A DNA stretch of 64,000 nucleotides from Oleidesulfovibrio sp047973035 (lineage in GTDB: Bacteria; Desulfobacterota; Desulfovibrionia; Desulfovibrionales; Desulfovibrionaceae), in NCBI RefSeq assembly GCF_047973035.1, contig NZ_JBKEBF010000019.1, forward strand, positions 1-64,000, written 5' to 3'. The notes under the pieces are model-generated. The model saw nothing but the letters and a program-made list of their open reading frames with translations. It made no database searches and had not been told where the DNA came from. Positions 56,560 to 64,000 of this stretch are shown here, piece after piece (within the stretch, counting starts at the first letter, position 1; each line of letters starts with the position of its first letter). Made by a program: the position numbers and the translations under genes.

Positions 56560-58302
56560 ATGTATTCTCAAAACACGGCCTCGGACAGGGAAGGGTTCCT
56601 GCCCAAGGCCATTTCCATTCTTCGCCACGGTTATTCCAAACAATCTTTTCTTCGCGATCTTTGCTCTGGAACAACAGTAGGCATTGTCGCCCTGCCTCTG
56701 GCCATGGCTTTTGCCATTGCTTCCGGAGCCACTCCTGAAAAAGGGCTGTTCACTGCCATTGTAGCAGGCTTCCTGATCTCCGCCCTTGGCGGAAGCCGTT
56801 ACCAGATCGGCGGGCCAACCGGTGCTTTTGTCATTATCGTTTTCAACATCATTGCAAAGCACGGGTACGGCGGACTGCTGCTTACAACCATGATGGCAGG
56901 AGTAATATTACTGCTGTTCGGGATTCTGAGACTGGGCAAGCTGATCAGCTACATACCCTATCCTGTGACCACAGGCTTTACTGCGGGCATCGCGTTACTG
57001 ATCTTTTCATCGCAGATGAATGACTTTCTGGGATTAAGCTTGCACTCAGTACCGCCAGATTTCATTGAAAAGTGGCAGACATATATTACGAACATCAACC
57101 ATATCAATATCACAACGGCGACACTGGGTATACTGACGTTAGCCATTATTCTGGGGGTAAGGCGATACATTCCAAGGATACCTGCCCCTGTTATGGCTGT
57201 TGTGGCAATCTCCACTCTGGCATGGGCATGCAACTTGCCTGTCGAGACCATCGGCTCCCGCTTCGGCGGTATCCCCCAGCAATTACCGCAATTCGCCCTG
57301 CCGGAGTTCAGCCTTGAAAAAATGCAGTTACTGCTGCCTGATGCAATAACGGTGGCACTGCTGGCAGGCATCGAATCTCTGCTTTCGTGCGTAGTCGCAG
57401 ACGGGATGACCGGCAGCCGCCACAACGCCAACACTGAACTTCTGGCTCAAGGCACAGCAAATATCGCTGCAGCATTTTTCGGCGGCATTCCCGCTACCGG
57501 TGCAATTGCGCGAACAGCAACAAACATACGTGCCGGAGCATACTCTCCCGTTTCCGGCATGATTCACGCTGTCGTATTAGTTCTTTTCGTGCTTTTTCTG
57601 GCACCAATTGCGGCATACATCCCGTTGGCTGCTCTTGCTGGAGTACTCGTTGTTGTTGCGTGGGACATGAGCGAAATTCACAAATTCATGCGCCTGCTGA
57701 AAGCACCCAAATCCGATGTTGCCGTCATGTGTATAACATTCGGACTGACGGTAATGGTCGATTTAACTATTGCCGTAAACGTGGGAGTTGTGCTCGCTTC
57801 CCTTCTTTTCATGCAACGCATGAGCACAGTAACCAGAATCAAAGAATCCGATCAGTGTGTCACTAACGTTTCGGGAACAACAACAGAACCTCTTACAAAC
57901 ATCCCAGCCGGTGTACGCATTTACGAAATTGACGGCCCCTTCTTTTTCGGAGTGGCGGACAGATTTAAAAGTGTTCTTGATATCATGGAAAAGGCACCGA
58001 AAGTATTCATTTTAAGAATGCGCAAGGTGCCCACCATTGATTCCACGGCCATTAACGCTCTCGAGTTACTGCACAACCGCTGCAAGGCTAATGGGACGGT
58101 GCTCATTCTTTCCGGCGTACGGCAAAGCCCTATGGCAGAATTGCACAGACTGGGCACATCAACAGTTATCGGGTCGGACAATATCCTTCCCGACATTACC
58201 GCCGCACTTGCGCGCGCCAGTGACATCATCGAAGGAAACCCGCCCAAGGAAACACCTCAACGTTCTTATCGCTCCGCTAAACCAGCAACATCCATGTCCT
58301 GA
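56560..58302 (+). CDS. SulP family anion transporter with STAS domain
   Basis: 580 residues from the ATG at 56560 (AGGAGG at 56547-56552). The N-terminal 420 residues hold 12-14 membrane segments with SulP signatures (GTTVGIVALPLAMAFAIASG; GGSRYQIGGPTGAF; GIESLLSCVVADGMTG), followed by a cytoplasmic STAS domain (about 440-550; FILRMRKVPTIDSTAINALE). SulP proteins carry sulfate, bicarbonate or other anions; the substrate here cannot be assigned. No carbonic anhydrase or sulfate assimilation gene is adjacent. Single-gene unit with a terminator behind it. Confidence 0.9.
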   Translation: MYSQNTASDREGFLPKAISILRHGYSKQSFLRDLCSGTTVGIVALPLAMAFAIASGATPEKGLFTAIVAGFLISALGGSRYQIGGPTGAFVIIVFNIIAKHGYGGLLLTTMMAGVILLLFGILRLGKLISYIPYPVTTGFTAGIALLIFSSQMNDFLGLSLHSVPPDFIEKWQTYITNINHINITTATLGILTLAIILGVRRYIPRIPAPVMAVVAISTLAWACNLPVETIGSRFGGIPQQLPQFALPEFSLEKMQLLLPDAITVALLAGIESLLSCVVADGMTGSRHNANTELLAQGTANIAAAFFGGIPATGAIARTATNIRAGAYSPVSGMIHAVVLVLFVLFLAPIAAYIPLAALAGVLVVVAWDMSEIHKFMRLLKAPKSDVAVMCITFGLTVMVDLTIAVNVGVVLASLLFMQRMSTVTRIKESDQCVTNVSGTTTEPLTNIPAGVRIYEIDGPFFFGVADRFKSVLDIMEKAPKVFILRMRKVPTIDSTAINALELLHNRCKANGTVLILSGVRQSPMAELHRLGTSTVIGSDNILPDITAALARASDIIEGNPPKETPQRSYRSAKPATSMS

Positions 58303-58311
58303 TAGCGACAC

Positions 58312-58346
58312 AAAAAAAGCGCTCCGCAATGTGGAGCGCTTTTTTT
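58312..58346. terminator. Bidirectional terminator
   Basis: AAAAAAAGCGCTCC, a 7-base loop and GGAGCGCTTTTTT: a perfect stem with A and T runs, between the convergent SulP and PEP-CTERM genes. Confidence 0.9.
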
Positions 58347-58445
58347 GTGCAAGTTCGGTAACTCGGTAAAGCCGAAAGGCGCAGCCGGACAATGGAAGGT
58401 TCGCAGGAGCCAAGCCGGCACTTGATGTAGTTAGCCCTTGCTGGC

Positions 58446-59258
58446 TTATGCCTTATTGCGCTTCGTGCGCGAGTACAACCCAAGTGCGACCAGCCCAAGC
58501 CCCATCAACCCCAACGTTGCAGGCTCAGGAGTGGGAGTAGGCACTGACTCTCGTACATGCGAGATGGTAAAGGAAGTATCAACAGATGTAGTAGCGTTTT
58601 CGGGCGTTACCCACCCATAGTACGTGACATCACGATCAAGGCCAAGCGCACTGATGTACGAATCATGTATTACGCCAAAGCTGCCGGTAAAGTTAAGCAT
58701 ATACCGTTCACCTTCGTACTCGAACCCTTCAGTGGTCACACCGGGGTTCGTAAGGATGAAAATATCGGCCATGTTATCTTTTCCGTTAGGAGTTTCATAA
58801 AATGCAAACTCAAGGGCTGTGGAAAGTCTTTTTTTCGGTCCCTCAAAAGGATCCTTTGCTTCCAGCTCCAGCATGGCCTTTACAGTGCCGGAAATAAGGC
58901 TATCACCGTAAATAGGGCGGTTTACATGTTTCATGGTCATGGCACCCGCTGCGGCTCCGCCGGTGAAGACAGTTCCAGATCTGTAGTCATCCCACGGCCG
59001 TTTGGCGTTCATGATCAACTGCAGCTTACTTTGCCCGTTCCGGCTGTCATCATCCCCCCATTTAAGGGTACGATAGCTGTCCTCTCCAACCCAAACCCAG
59101 CGCTTGGCTTCAAAGTCTTCGCCTTCACCGGTCAAGTTCCAGCCTGTAAATCCTGCAGCATATTTATAGTCCCAGGAATTAACTACAGCTGCAGATGCAA
59201 CGGAAACGGCAAACGTCATCACCGCCGCCAGAGCGACAAAAAGTACACGAAATTTCAT
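58446..59258 (-). CDS. PEP-CTERM exported protein, THxN-like
   Basis: 270 residues. Signal peptide (VLFVALAAVMTFAVSVASAA), a beta-rich body with a TMKHVNRPIYGDSL segment recalling the THxN family, and a C-terminal sorting signal: PTPEPATLGLMGLGLVALGLYS followed by RTKRNKA, i.e. PEP motif, hydrophobic helix and basic tail. PEP-CTERM proteins are processed by exosortase (EpsH/XrtA) in Gram-negative exopolysaccharide producers; no exosortase gene is in the window. RBS GGGGG before the start. Function unknown; likely an exported surface or matrix protein. Confidence 0.85.
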   Translation of the reverse strand: MKFRVLFVALAAVMTFAVSVASAAVVNSWDYKYAAGFTGWNLTGEGEDFEAKRWVWVGEDSYRTLKWGDDDSRNGQSKLQLIMNAKRPWDDYRSGTVFTGGAAAGAMTMKHVNRPIYGDSLISGTVKAMLELEAKDPFEGPKKRLSTALEFAFYETPNGKDNMADIFILTNPGVTTEGFEYEGERYMLNFTGSFGVIHDSYISALGLDRDVTYYGWVTPENATTSVDTSFTISHVRESVPTPTPEPATLGLMGLGLVALGLYSRTKRNKA

Positions 59259-59532
59259 AAGCTGAATCCCCCCAGCTAGTTATAGAAAACATCAGATCTG
59301 ATGTGCGAAGTGTTTTTGCAAGCAATATATATTCCACCAGAATTAATCATTAAAAAAATTAGTGCATTACACATATTACTAAAAACACAAAACACACAAA
59401 AAATGTAAATAAAATCGACACACCGCAAATCATTTGTGCTAGCACCCTGCATCAAATCAACTTTCCCGGACGTTCTTCTGGAAAAAGGCAAACCATAAAC
59501 GAGTATTATCAGTTCTTAGTGAAGAGGAGAGC

Positions 59533-59568
59533 ATGGCCCGCATCAGCCTGTCCGACGGCAGTATTTGA
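59533..59568 (+). other. 11-codon mini-ORF with good RBS
   Basis: AAGAGGAGAGC precedes ATG, and the frame reads MARISLSDGSI then TGA. Five bases later a 21-bp inverted repeat begins. It may be the left-over start of a deleted gene or a leader peptide; I cannot tell which. Confidence 0.3.
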
Positions 59569-59573
59569 TCATT

Positions 59574-59637
59574 GCCTTAAGCTTATCCGCTTTTCCCCTT
59601 CGCGTTGCAGAATCGCAAAAGCGGATAAGCTAAAGGC
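59574..59637. repeat. 21-bp inverted repeat
   Basis: Arms at 59574-59594 and 59617-59637 match at 20 of 21 positions (core GCTTATCCGCTTTT / AAAAGCGGATAAGC) around a 22-base spacer. It may form a strong hairpin (terminator) or be a repeat-element end. Confidence 0.7.
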
Positions 59638-59733
59638 CGCATCTAACGACTGTCGATTTTTATTACAAATGTAATCGCGTTAAACACGCACACGCCAAAT
59701 AACGCTTTATTATGTATTTCCCTTTATGGACAA

Positions 59734-59760
59734 AAGAAAAGCCCCGTCAAAGACGAGGCT
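59734..59760 (-). terminator. greA terminator
   Basis: On the minus strand AGCCTCGTC-TTT-GACGGGGCT (one G-T pair) followed by TTTTCTTTTG, about 90 bp after the greA stop. Confidence 0.7.
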
Positions 59761-59848
59761 CATGAGCTGACTAGCTGTCTGGTGTCACCGGATGCTTTCA
59801 GGCCGCCCGGTGGCGCCGACAGGAGCACATCCAGACTAGCCCGTAAAT

Positions 59849-60340
59849 TTAATCGAGGGTGATGACGGGACCGTTGAAGTTGATGGAAACAATTTCGTAG
59901 TGAATTTTACCGCGCGGGGCATCAACTACGACTTCGTCACCTTCTTCTTTGCCAAGAACAGCTTTGGCAACAGGTGAAAGTACAGATATGCTGCCTTTTA
60001 CGTAGTCAGTCTCATCAGGGCCGACAAGCGTATAGACACGCATTTCACCGGTATCAAGATCTTCAAGCTCTACAGTCGCACCGTAGGTTACGCGCTCTCC
60101 GCCCAGATTTCTCATATCGATAACGTTAAAACGGGGCATACGCGATTCGATGTTACTAATACGTGCTTCAAGCATGCCCTGCCGTTCGCGCGCGGCATCG
60201 TAGCCGGCGTTTTCGCTCAGGTCGCCTTCTTCGCGTGCTTCTTTAATCGCCTGAATAACTTCGGGACGCTCTTTCTTCAGCCGCTCCAAGTCTCTTTTTA
60301 CCAGTTCAAAACCTTCAACTGAAATCGGGATCGTGCTCAT
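59849..60340 (-). CDS. greA: Transcription elongation factor GreA
   Basis: 163 residues from the ATG at 60340 (MSTIPISVEGFELVKRDLE; AAGGAATCTAAA upstream). An N-terminal coiled coil with the acidic tip EEGDLSENAGYDAARERQ enters the RNA polymerase secondary channel to stimulate transcript cleavage; the C-terminal FKBP-like domain includes SPVAKAVLGKEEGDEV. Length is standard. The frame is open 20 codons further upstream but without an RBS. Confidence 0.95.
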   Translation of the reverse strand: MSTIPISVEGFELVKRDLERLKKERPEVIQAIKEAREEGDLSENAGYDAARERQGMLEARISNIESRMPRFNVIDMRNLGGERVTYGATVELEDLDTGEMRVYTLVGPDETDYVKGSISVLSPVAKAVLGKEEGDEVVVDAPRGKIHYEIVSINFNGPVITLD

Positions 60341-60675
60341 TTTAGATTCCTTGACATTCCTCGGTATTTTTTTGCCAACGACAATAAGAAAAAACGCCAC
60401 GCGGCCGTGCGGTCGCGAGGCTGTTCGACACTGTCCGAAACAGGTGTTGGCAAGTCGATTGGGTAGAACAGAGTTCTTCGCAGGTCAAGCCCTACGAACA
60501 AAATGTGTCCTCTAACGGTAAAACGTTTTTACTACTTACGCAAGGCTTTCATGATTGTTATAAGGCATATAACCATGTTATTGCCGTACTTCAACACGTC
60601 GCAGAATGAAACATCAGCCTTCTGTGCCAAACGTCGTATTAAGTGTATCATACATAACAACACAAGGATATACCA
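60341..60675. other. Divergent promoter region greA / DUF401
   Basis: 335 bp between divergent genes. No ORF or clear regulatory motif seen; small GC-rich inverted repeat GCCACGCGGCCGTGCGG near 60397-60413. Confidence 0.35.
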
Positions 60676-61971
60676 TTGCCAGACATCCTTCACTTTCTGC
60701 CCGTTATAAAACTGGCAGCCGCTTTTATAATCATGCTTGCGGCCATACGGTGCCGGATAAATCTGGGCATTTCCATAATTGCAGGAGCAGCAACCATTGC
60801 CCTGTTTTTCGATCTGTCTCCTGAATTATGGGCTGGAACAGCCGTCTTTGCGCTCTCGCATCCGCAAACATTGATGCTCTCGGCCATTGTACTGCTTATT
60901 TTGCTTTTAAGTGATGTTCTTGAGAAAACCGGTCAGACCACACGTCTGATGCATGCGGTTTCCGGCCATCTTCGGAACCCGCGGCTTCGCCTTGTATTCT
61001 TTCCTGTTCTTATAGGTCTGTTGCCTATGCCCGGCGGCGCAGTGTTCTCCGCCCCCATGATCGGAGCAGTTGCCGAAAAAATGCAACTGAAGGACTCAAC
61101 TCTTACTGCCCTCAACTACTGGTTCAGACACATTTGGGAAACATGGTGGCCCCTTTACCCGGGAATAATTCTTGCCGCGTCCATGTCCGGTGTGCCCATA
61201 GCAACAATCTGCCTGCTGGGATTGCCGGGGATGCTGGTTATGGTTGCCTGCGGCTGGTATTTTCTTCTCCGTCCTGCCGTACTCCCGTTGCCGGAAGAAT
61301 TTTCCGACGGAAAGGACGCAATACCCGCCAACAGTCAATATTGTATGGAAAAAGAAGGCCTTCCTCTTCTGGTAGCCATTGCCGGTGCAGTCTTTTTAGA
61401 AACGGCGTTATCCCGCCTTATTCCCGCCATCCCTTTTGAAGTAGGAATCATAGTCGCGCTGGCAGCGGGTCTCATGACGGCAATGCTGCAGAACAAGGAA
61501 ACCATTCATATATTAAAAAAAGCACTGCTGCGCAGACACTTGTGGCAGATGGTTCTTGTCATTGCATCCATTTTCATTTTCAAGGGGGTACTGGACGCTG
61601 CCGGAGTAGTAAAACAACTCGCCAAACTTGGTGACGACCAAGTAGCCTTAACGGCGAGCACCATAATTTTACCATTTTGCGTCGGCGCAGTTTCCGGCAT
61701 CACCATGGCGTATGTCGGCGCAACCTTTCCGCTCATCATCTCGCTTGTAGCTCAGGCTGGCATGCAGGAATATCTTCCAGCGTACATTGTATTGGCTATT
61801 TTCTCCGGATTTACGGGCATAATGGCAACGCCGCTGCACATTTGCTTCGTGCTGACCTGCCAATACTTCAGATGCAGTCTGGGTTCTGCATGGCGTAAGA
61901 TAGCTCCGGCATGCCTTGTTCTGTTCTGCTGCGGACTGGCATATCACAGCCTTTTGCTGCTCTCCTTATAG
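60676..61971 (+). CDS. DUF401 family membrane permease
   Basis: 431 residues with about ten membrane segments, starting at a TTG preceded by AAGGATATACCA (an ATG lies 19 codons in). Conserved stretches GLLPMPGGAVFSAPMIG and NYWFRHIWETWWPLYPGIIL, and the second-half repeat FPLIISLVAQAG...GFTGIMATPLHICFVLT are typical of DUF401 proteins, related to the IT/GntP/Dcu-type transporter folds. Inner-membrane transporter of unknown substrate. Convergent with mtgA, sharing a hairpin. Confidence 0.85.
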   Translation: MPDILHFLPVIKLAAAFIIMLAAIRCRINLGISIIAGAATIALFFDLSPELWAGTAVFALSHPQTLMLSAIVLLILLLSDVLEKTGQTTRLMHAVSGHLRNPRLRLVFFPVLIGLLPMPGGAVFSAPMIGAVAEKMQLKDSTLTALNYWFRHIWETWWPLYPGIILAASMSGVPIATICLLGLPGMLVMVACGWYFLLRPAVLPLPEEFSDGKDAIPANSQYCMEKEGLPLLVAIAGAVFLETALSRLIPAIPFEVGIIVALAAGLMTAMLQNKETIHILKKALLRRHLWQMVLVIASIFIFKGVLDAAGVVKQLAKLGDDQVALTASTIILPFCVGAVSGITMAYVGATFPLIISLVAQAGMQEYLPAYIVLAIFSGFTGIMATPLHICFVLTCQYFRCSLGSAWRKIAPACLVLFCCGLAYHSLLLLSL

Positions 61972-61989
61972 TTCCCCCTCAAAAAAACT

Positions 61990-62022
61990 GTCTTTCCCGC
62001 CTATCGTATCGGCGGGAAAGAC
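61990..62022. terminator. Bidirectional terminator DUF401 / mtgA
   Basis: GTCTTTCCCGCC (61990-62001) pairs with GGCGGGAAAGAC (62011-62022), A-rich before. Lies between convergent stop codons. Confidence 0.75.
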
Positions 62023-62051
62023 AATCTGCCGGAAACGTTGCCTCCTGACCT

Positions 62052-62756
62052 CTAACGTTGAGCCCGCCGCAACATGCGACTTAAAAAAATATTGGCTCTG
62101 TTCGAAACATAACGGGAACCGGAGACAGGAGAGTATTTACGAGGGGCAGGCAGCACGGCAACTAGCCACGCTGCCTGTTCTGCAGTCAGGTCTGCCGGAG
62201 CTACTCCATAAAAATGCTTCGCAGCAGCGGCAATACCGTAAATTCCGTCACCCCACTCTATTACGTTCAGATATATTTCCAGAATGCGCCGTTTGCTTAA
62301 TGCACTTTCAAGCCGGATAGCCAGCACAGCTTCTTTTATCTTACGACTTATGTCCTTATCCGGCGTAAGGTATAAATTTTTTGCAAGCTGCTGGGTAATT
62401 GAGCTGCCACCTGCGGCAAAGCGGCCTTCCTCAAGATTACGCAGAAACGCCACACGCATGCCTTCAAAGTCAAACCCTTCATGATTCCAAAAGTTATCGT
62501 CTTCAGAGATTGTAACAGCACGCACAAGCCATGGAGAAACAGATTTAAGAGACACCCAACGCAGCTTGGGCACCGACCGCCCGTCAATGGCAGCCCTGTG
62601 CTCCATATACGCTGTAGATGAAGGATTTTCAGAGGTGAGATCAGAAACATCCGGCCACACTACATAGCGGCCCACGTCAACAAGAAAAAACAATGCGGTT
62701 GCCAGTATAACGTACATAACGCCCTTCACCAGCAATCGTAGATTGCTCTGCCTCAT
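62052..62756 (-). CDS. mtgA: Monofunctional peptidoglycan transglycosylase
   Basis: 234 residues from the ATG at 62756 (TTAGGAGGTGAG upstream). One N-terminal membrane anchor (LLVKGVMYVILATALFFLV) and a GT51 domain with all usual blocks: SEDDNFWNHEGFD (catalytic Glu), GGSSITQQLAKNLYL, KIKEAVLAIRLE and ILEIYLNVIEWGDGIYG. It polymerises lipid II into glycan strands at the inner membrane; there is no transpeptidase domain. Length is typical for MtgA. Confidence 0.95.
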   Translation of the reverse strand: MRQSNLRLLVKGVMYVILATALFFLVDVGRYVVWPDVSDLTSENPSSTAYMEHRAAIDGRSVPKLRWVSLKSVSPWLVRAVTISEDDNFWNHEGFDFEGMRVAFLRNLEEGRFAAGGSSITQQLAKNLYLTPDKDISRKIKEAVLAIRLESALSKRRILEIYLNVIEWGDGIYGIAAAAKHFYGVAPADLTAEQAAWLVAVLPAPRKYSPVSGSRYVSNRANIFLSRMLRRAQR

Positions 62757-63247
62757 CTCACCTCCTAACAAACCTGTTCAGACAACGACTTGCCATTTAC
62801 CGGTATATAGCACGCTGCCACACAAAAAACAAAAAAGCCCCGGTTGAGGACGGGGCTTTTTCTATTGCGGCTGTGTGACCGGGATTTAGACACTCAGGCG
62901 CGCTTTCCAGTCTGGAGGAGGATTCCAGACTTGTCGAATGTGGAAATATCAACTCCATGGCTGCGGGGCAACGTCTTCAATAATCTGCAGGAAATTGCAG
63001 CGCCCCTCTATTCACCATGTGAACAACTTCAATATATGATAGACATTGCCTACAAAGCAACAAAAAAGAAAACATTCTAAACTTTTTTTTTCGATTAACC
63101 CTAAAAACTTTCAAAAATGAAAGTTAGATCATTATTTATAATAATCATAAAGTGATAATAAATCGCCGAAAAATATTCGCGTCCACCCGCCTGATGCGCT
63201 ATACTCTCAAAAAGCCTGTAAAAGTTTTACCCCTCAAAGAAGTATCG
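62757..63247. other. Intergenic region mtgA / sensor gene
   Basis: 490 bp. Contains the terminator at 62831-62862, then AT-rich sequence probably holding the promoter of the sensor gene. No gene seen. Confidence 0.4.
62831..62862. terminator. Rho-independent terminator
   Basis: AAAAAAGCCCCG, 8-base loop, CGGGGCTTTTTCT. Perfect stem with A and T runs; no gene in the window clearly ends here, so it may belong to an unseen small RNA or an ancestral arrangement. Confidence 0.75.
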
Positions 63248-64000
63248 ATGAGAAAATACTTTTTCCCGCTTGCCATGGCCATTCTCAGCTTTTCGGCATT
63301 TATCGTTGCCATGGTCAGCATAGAATTCACTACCGCGTCAGAATACGCGGAACAATTCAACAAACAGCAAGTTCTGCAGGTGCGCGTTGTCACCAATGCC
63401 ATCGAAGACCAGCTGAGCTTGATAAGCACCTCAACCCACACGTTGGCCGAGTACTCGCGCCTGGCCCTTCGATCCGGCGACAATAAGCAGGCTGCTGTTC
63501 TCAGCACCTACGTGGCAGAACATCCGAGCATCCTTGCATATGCAATCATGCAATCCCCTACCAAGGTAGACAGTGTTGACATGTCATCCTTGCCGGAGGC
63601 TGAAGAGGCAGCACTGATTGCCCGGAAATGGATTTCTGAAAACTGGGCACAAGCCAGTCAGAGCCTTTCTGATGACAGGCTGATTGCCCCTTTGCATATA
63701 ACCGCAAAGCATCAGTTTGCAGGTTTACTGTATCCTTTTCCTCAAAACGGCCAGCTCAGGACCATGTCTGCCACCGTAGTTAATTTGACCGGCATGGCCA
63801 GACGATATCTTGCAGATCTTCAAAAGGGCAACAACGGGTCTGGCTTCATACTTACCGACGAAGGAACAATTCTGTTTGCGCCAGATGCAAAATACATCGG
63901 AAAGAATGTATTCAACGATGTTCAGCAGATTTCGAATGAACTCATGCACGTGTTCAGGGAAGTACTTGCTGCCCGCTCCGGCAGCGGAGTATTTGACTTT
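63248..64000 (+). CDS. Membrane sensor protein with Cache-like domain, 3' end outside window
   Basis: 251 codons from the ATG at 63248, open to the window end. N-terminal membrane helix (YFFPLAMAILSFSAFIVAMVSI), then a periplasmic region of more than 220 residues ending in a Cache/PAS-like block (NNGSGFILTDEGTILFAPDAKYIGKNVF). This architecture is the sensory front half of methyl-accepting chemotaxis proteins, histidine kinases or diguanylate cyclases; the output domain is not in the window. RBS is weak (AAAGAAGTATCG). Confidence 0.7.
   Translation, partial: MRKYFFPLAMAILSFSAFIVAMVSIEFTTASEYAEQFNKQQVLQVRVVTNAIEDQLSLISTSTHTLAEYSRLALRSGDNKQAAVLSTYVAEHPSILAYAIMQSPTKVDSVDMSSLPEAEEAALIARKWISENWAQASQSLSDDRLIAPLHITAKHQFAGLLYPFPQNGQLRTMSATVVNLTGMARRYLADLQKGNNGSGFILTDEGTILFAPDAKYIGKNVFNDVQQISNELMHVFREVLAARSGSGVFDF

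Larger units (their letters stand above)
59259..59848. other. Intergenic region with mini-ORF and inverted repeat
   Basis: 590 bp between the PEP-CTERM gene and greA. It contains the mini-ORF at 59533, the long inverted repeat at 59574-59637, and the greA terminator at 59734-59760. A second, GC-rich hairpin-like stretch lies at 59790-59830. No protein gene of normal size. Confidence 0.5.

Noticed and set aside
1..64000. CRISPR array, rRNA operon or complete tRNA
   Set aside because: No regularly spaced direct repeats of CRISPR type and no rRNA sequence were recognised; the only tRNA-like sequence is the fragment at 54192.

Overview
The window looks like a chromosomal segment of a Gram-negative anaerobe of the Desulfovibrionaceae type (possibly Halodesulfovibrio/Desulfovibrio). 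This is an inference from gene content (DUF401 transporter, THxN-like PEP-CTERM protein, TtpC-type TonB cluster, Fur-like palindromes) and moderate GC; no rRNA or other marker gene is present. Its centre is a large, apparently undescribed hybrid NRPS/PKS gene cluster with its own transport, regulation and TonB energising genes, in a stretch that looks like a genomic island.

Left edge (1-5.3 kb), mobile debris: a GC-rich Mu-like tail remnant on the minus strand (YmfQ-like, and a baseplate J protein without its N-terminus), two very small membrane-protein genes, an inovirus Gp2/YagK-YfjJ-type replication protein in AT-rich DNA, a DUF4125 protein, and a 1.2-kb IS3-family element inactivated by a nonsense codon and at least three frameshifts.

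Transport and regulation (5.5-14.3 kb): a minus-strand operon of two fused permease/ATPase ABC proteins (YbtP/YbtQ or IrtA/IrtB type) and a MATE exporter; a divergent AraC-family regulator (YbtA-like position); and a minus-strand TonB-dependent outer-membrane receptor. Both divergent promoter regions carry Fur-box-like palindromes and copies of a 20-22-bp motif that may be the AraC operator.

Biosynthesis (14.4-48.3 kb, all plus strand, tightly packed or overlapping): panD (aspartate 1-decarboxylase, makes beta-alanine), an Sfp-type phosphopantetheinyl transferase, then A-T; docking-Cy-A-T-C-A-T; docking-C-(degenerate A)-ligase-KR-T; KS-AT-T; Cy-A-T; C-A-T; KS-AT-T; C-A-T-reductase; and a type II thioesterase. 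The two Cy modules have Cys-like adenylation codes (thiazolines expected). Three other A domains have codes resembling beta-alanine domains, which fits the embedded panD. Read collinearly the product is X-thiazoline-betaAla-(alpha-hydroxy acid)-malonyl-thiazoline-betaAla-malonyl-betaAla, released reductively as an aldehyde or alcohol. The receptor, ABC pair, AraC regulator and Fur sites argue for a siderophore/metallophore.

The same strand continues (48.6-53.6 kb) into a complete TonB2/TtpC-type system: DUF3450, long TolQ-like protein, ExbB, ExbD, TonB and a TPR lipoprotein-like partner, presumably energising the receptor. The block ends in IS fragments, a heptanucleotide repeat and a 3' tRNA fragment followed by a terminator, which is a plausible attachment-site boundary at about 54.2 kb.

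Right part (54.9-64 kb), ordinary chromosome: a TerC/Alx membrane protein, a SulP transporter with STAS domain, a PEP-CTERM exported protein, GreA, a DUF401 permease, the monofunctional transglycosylase MtgA, and the start of a membrane sensor protein that runs off the end.
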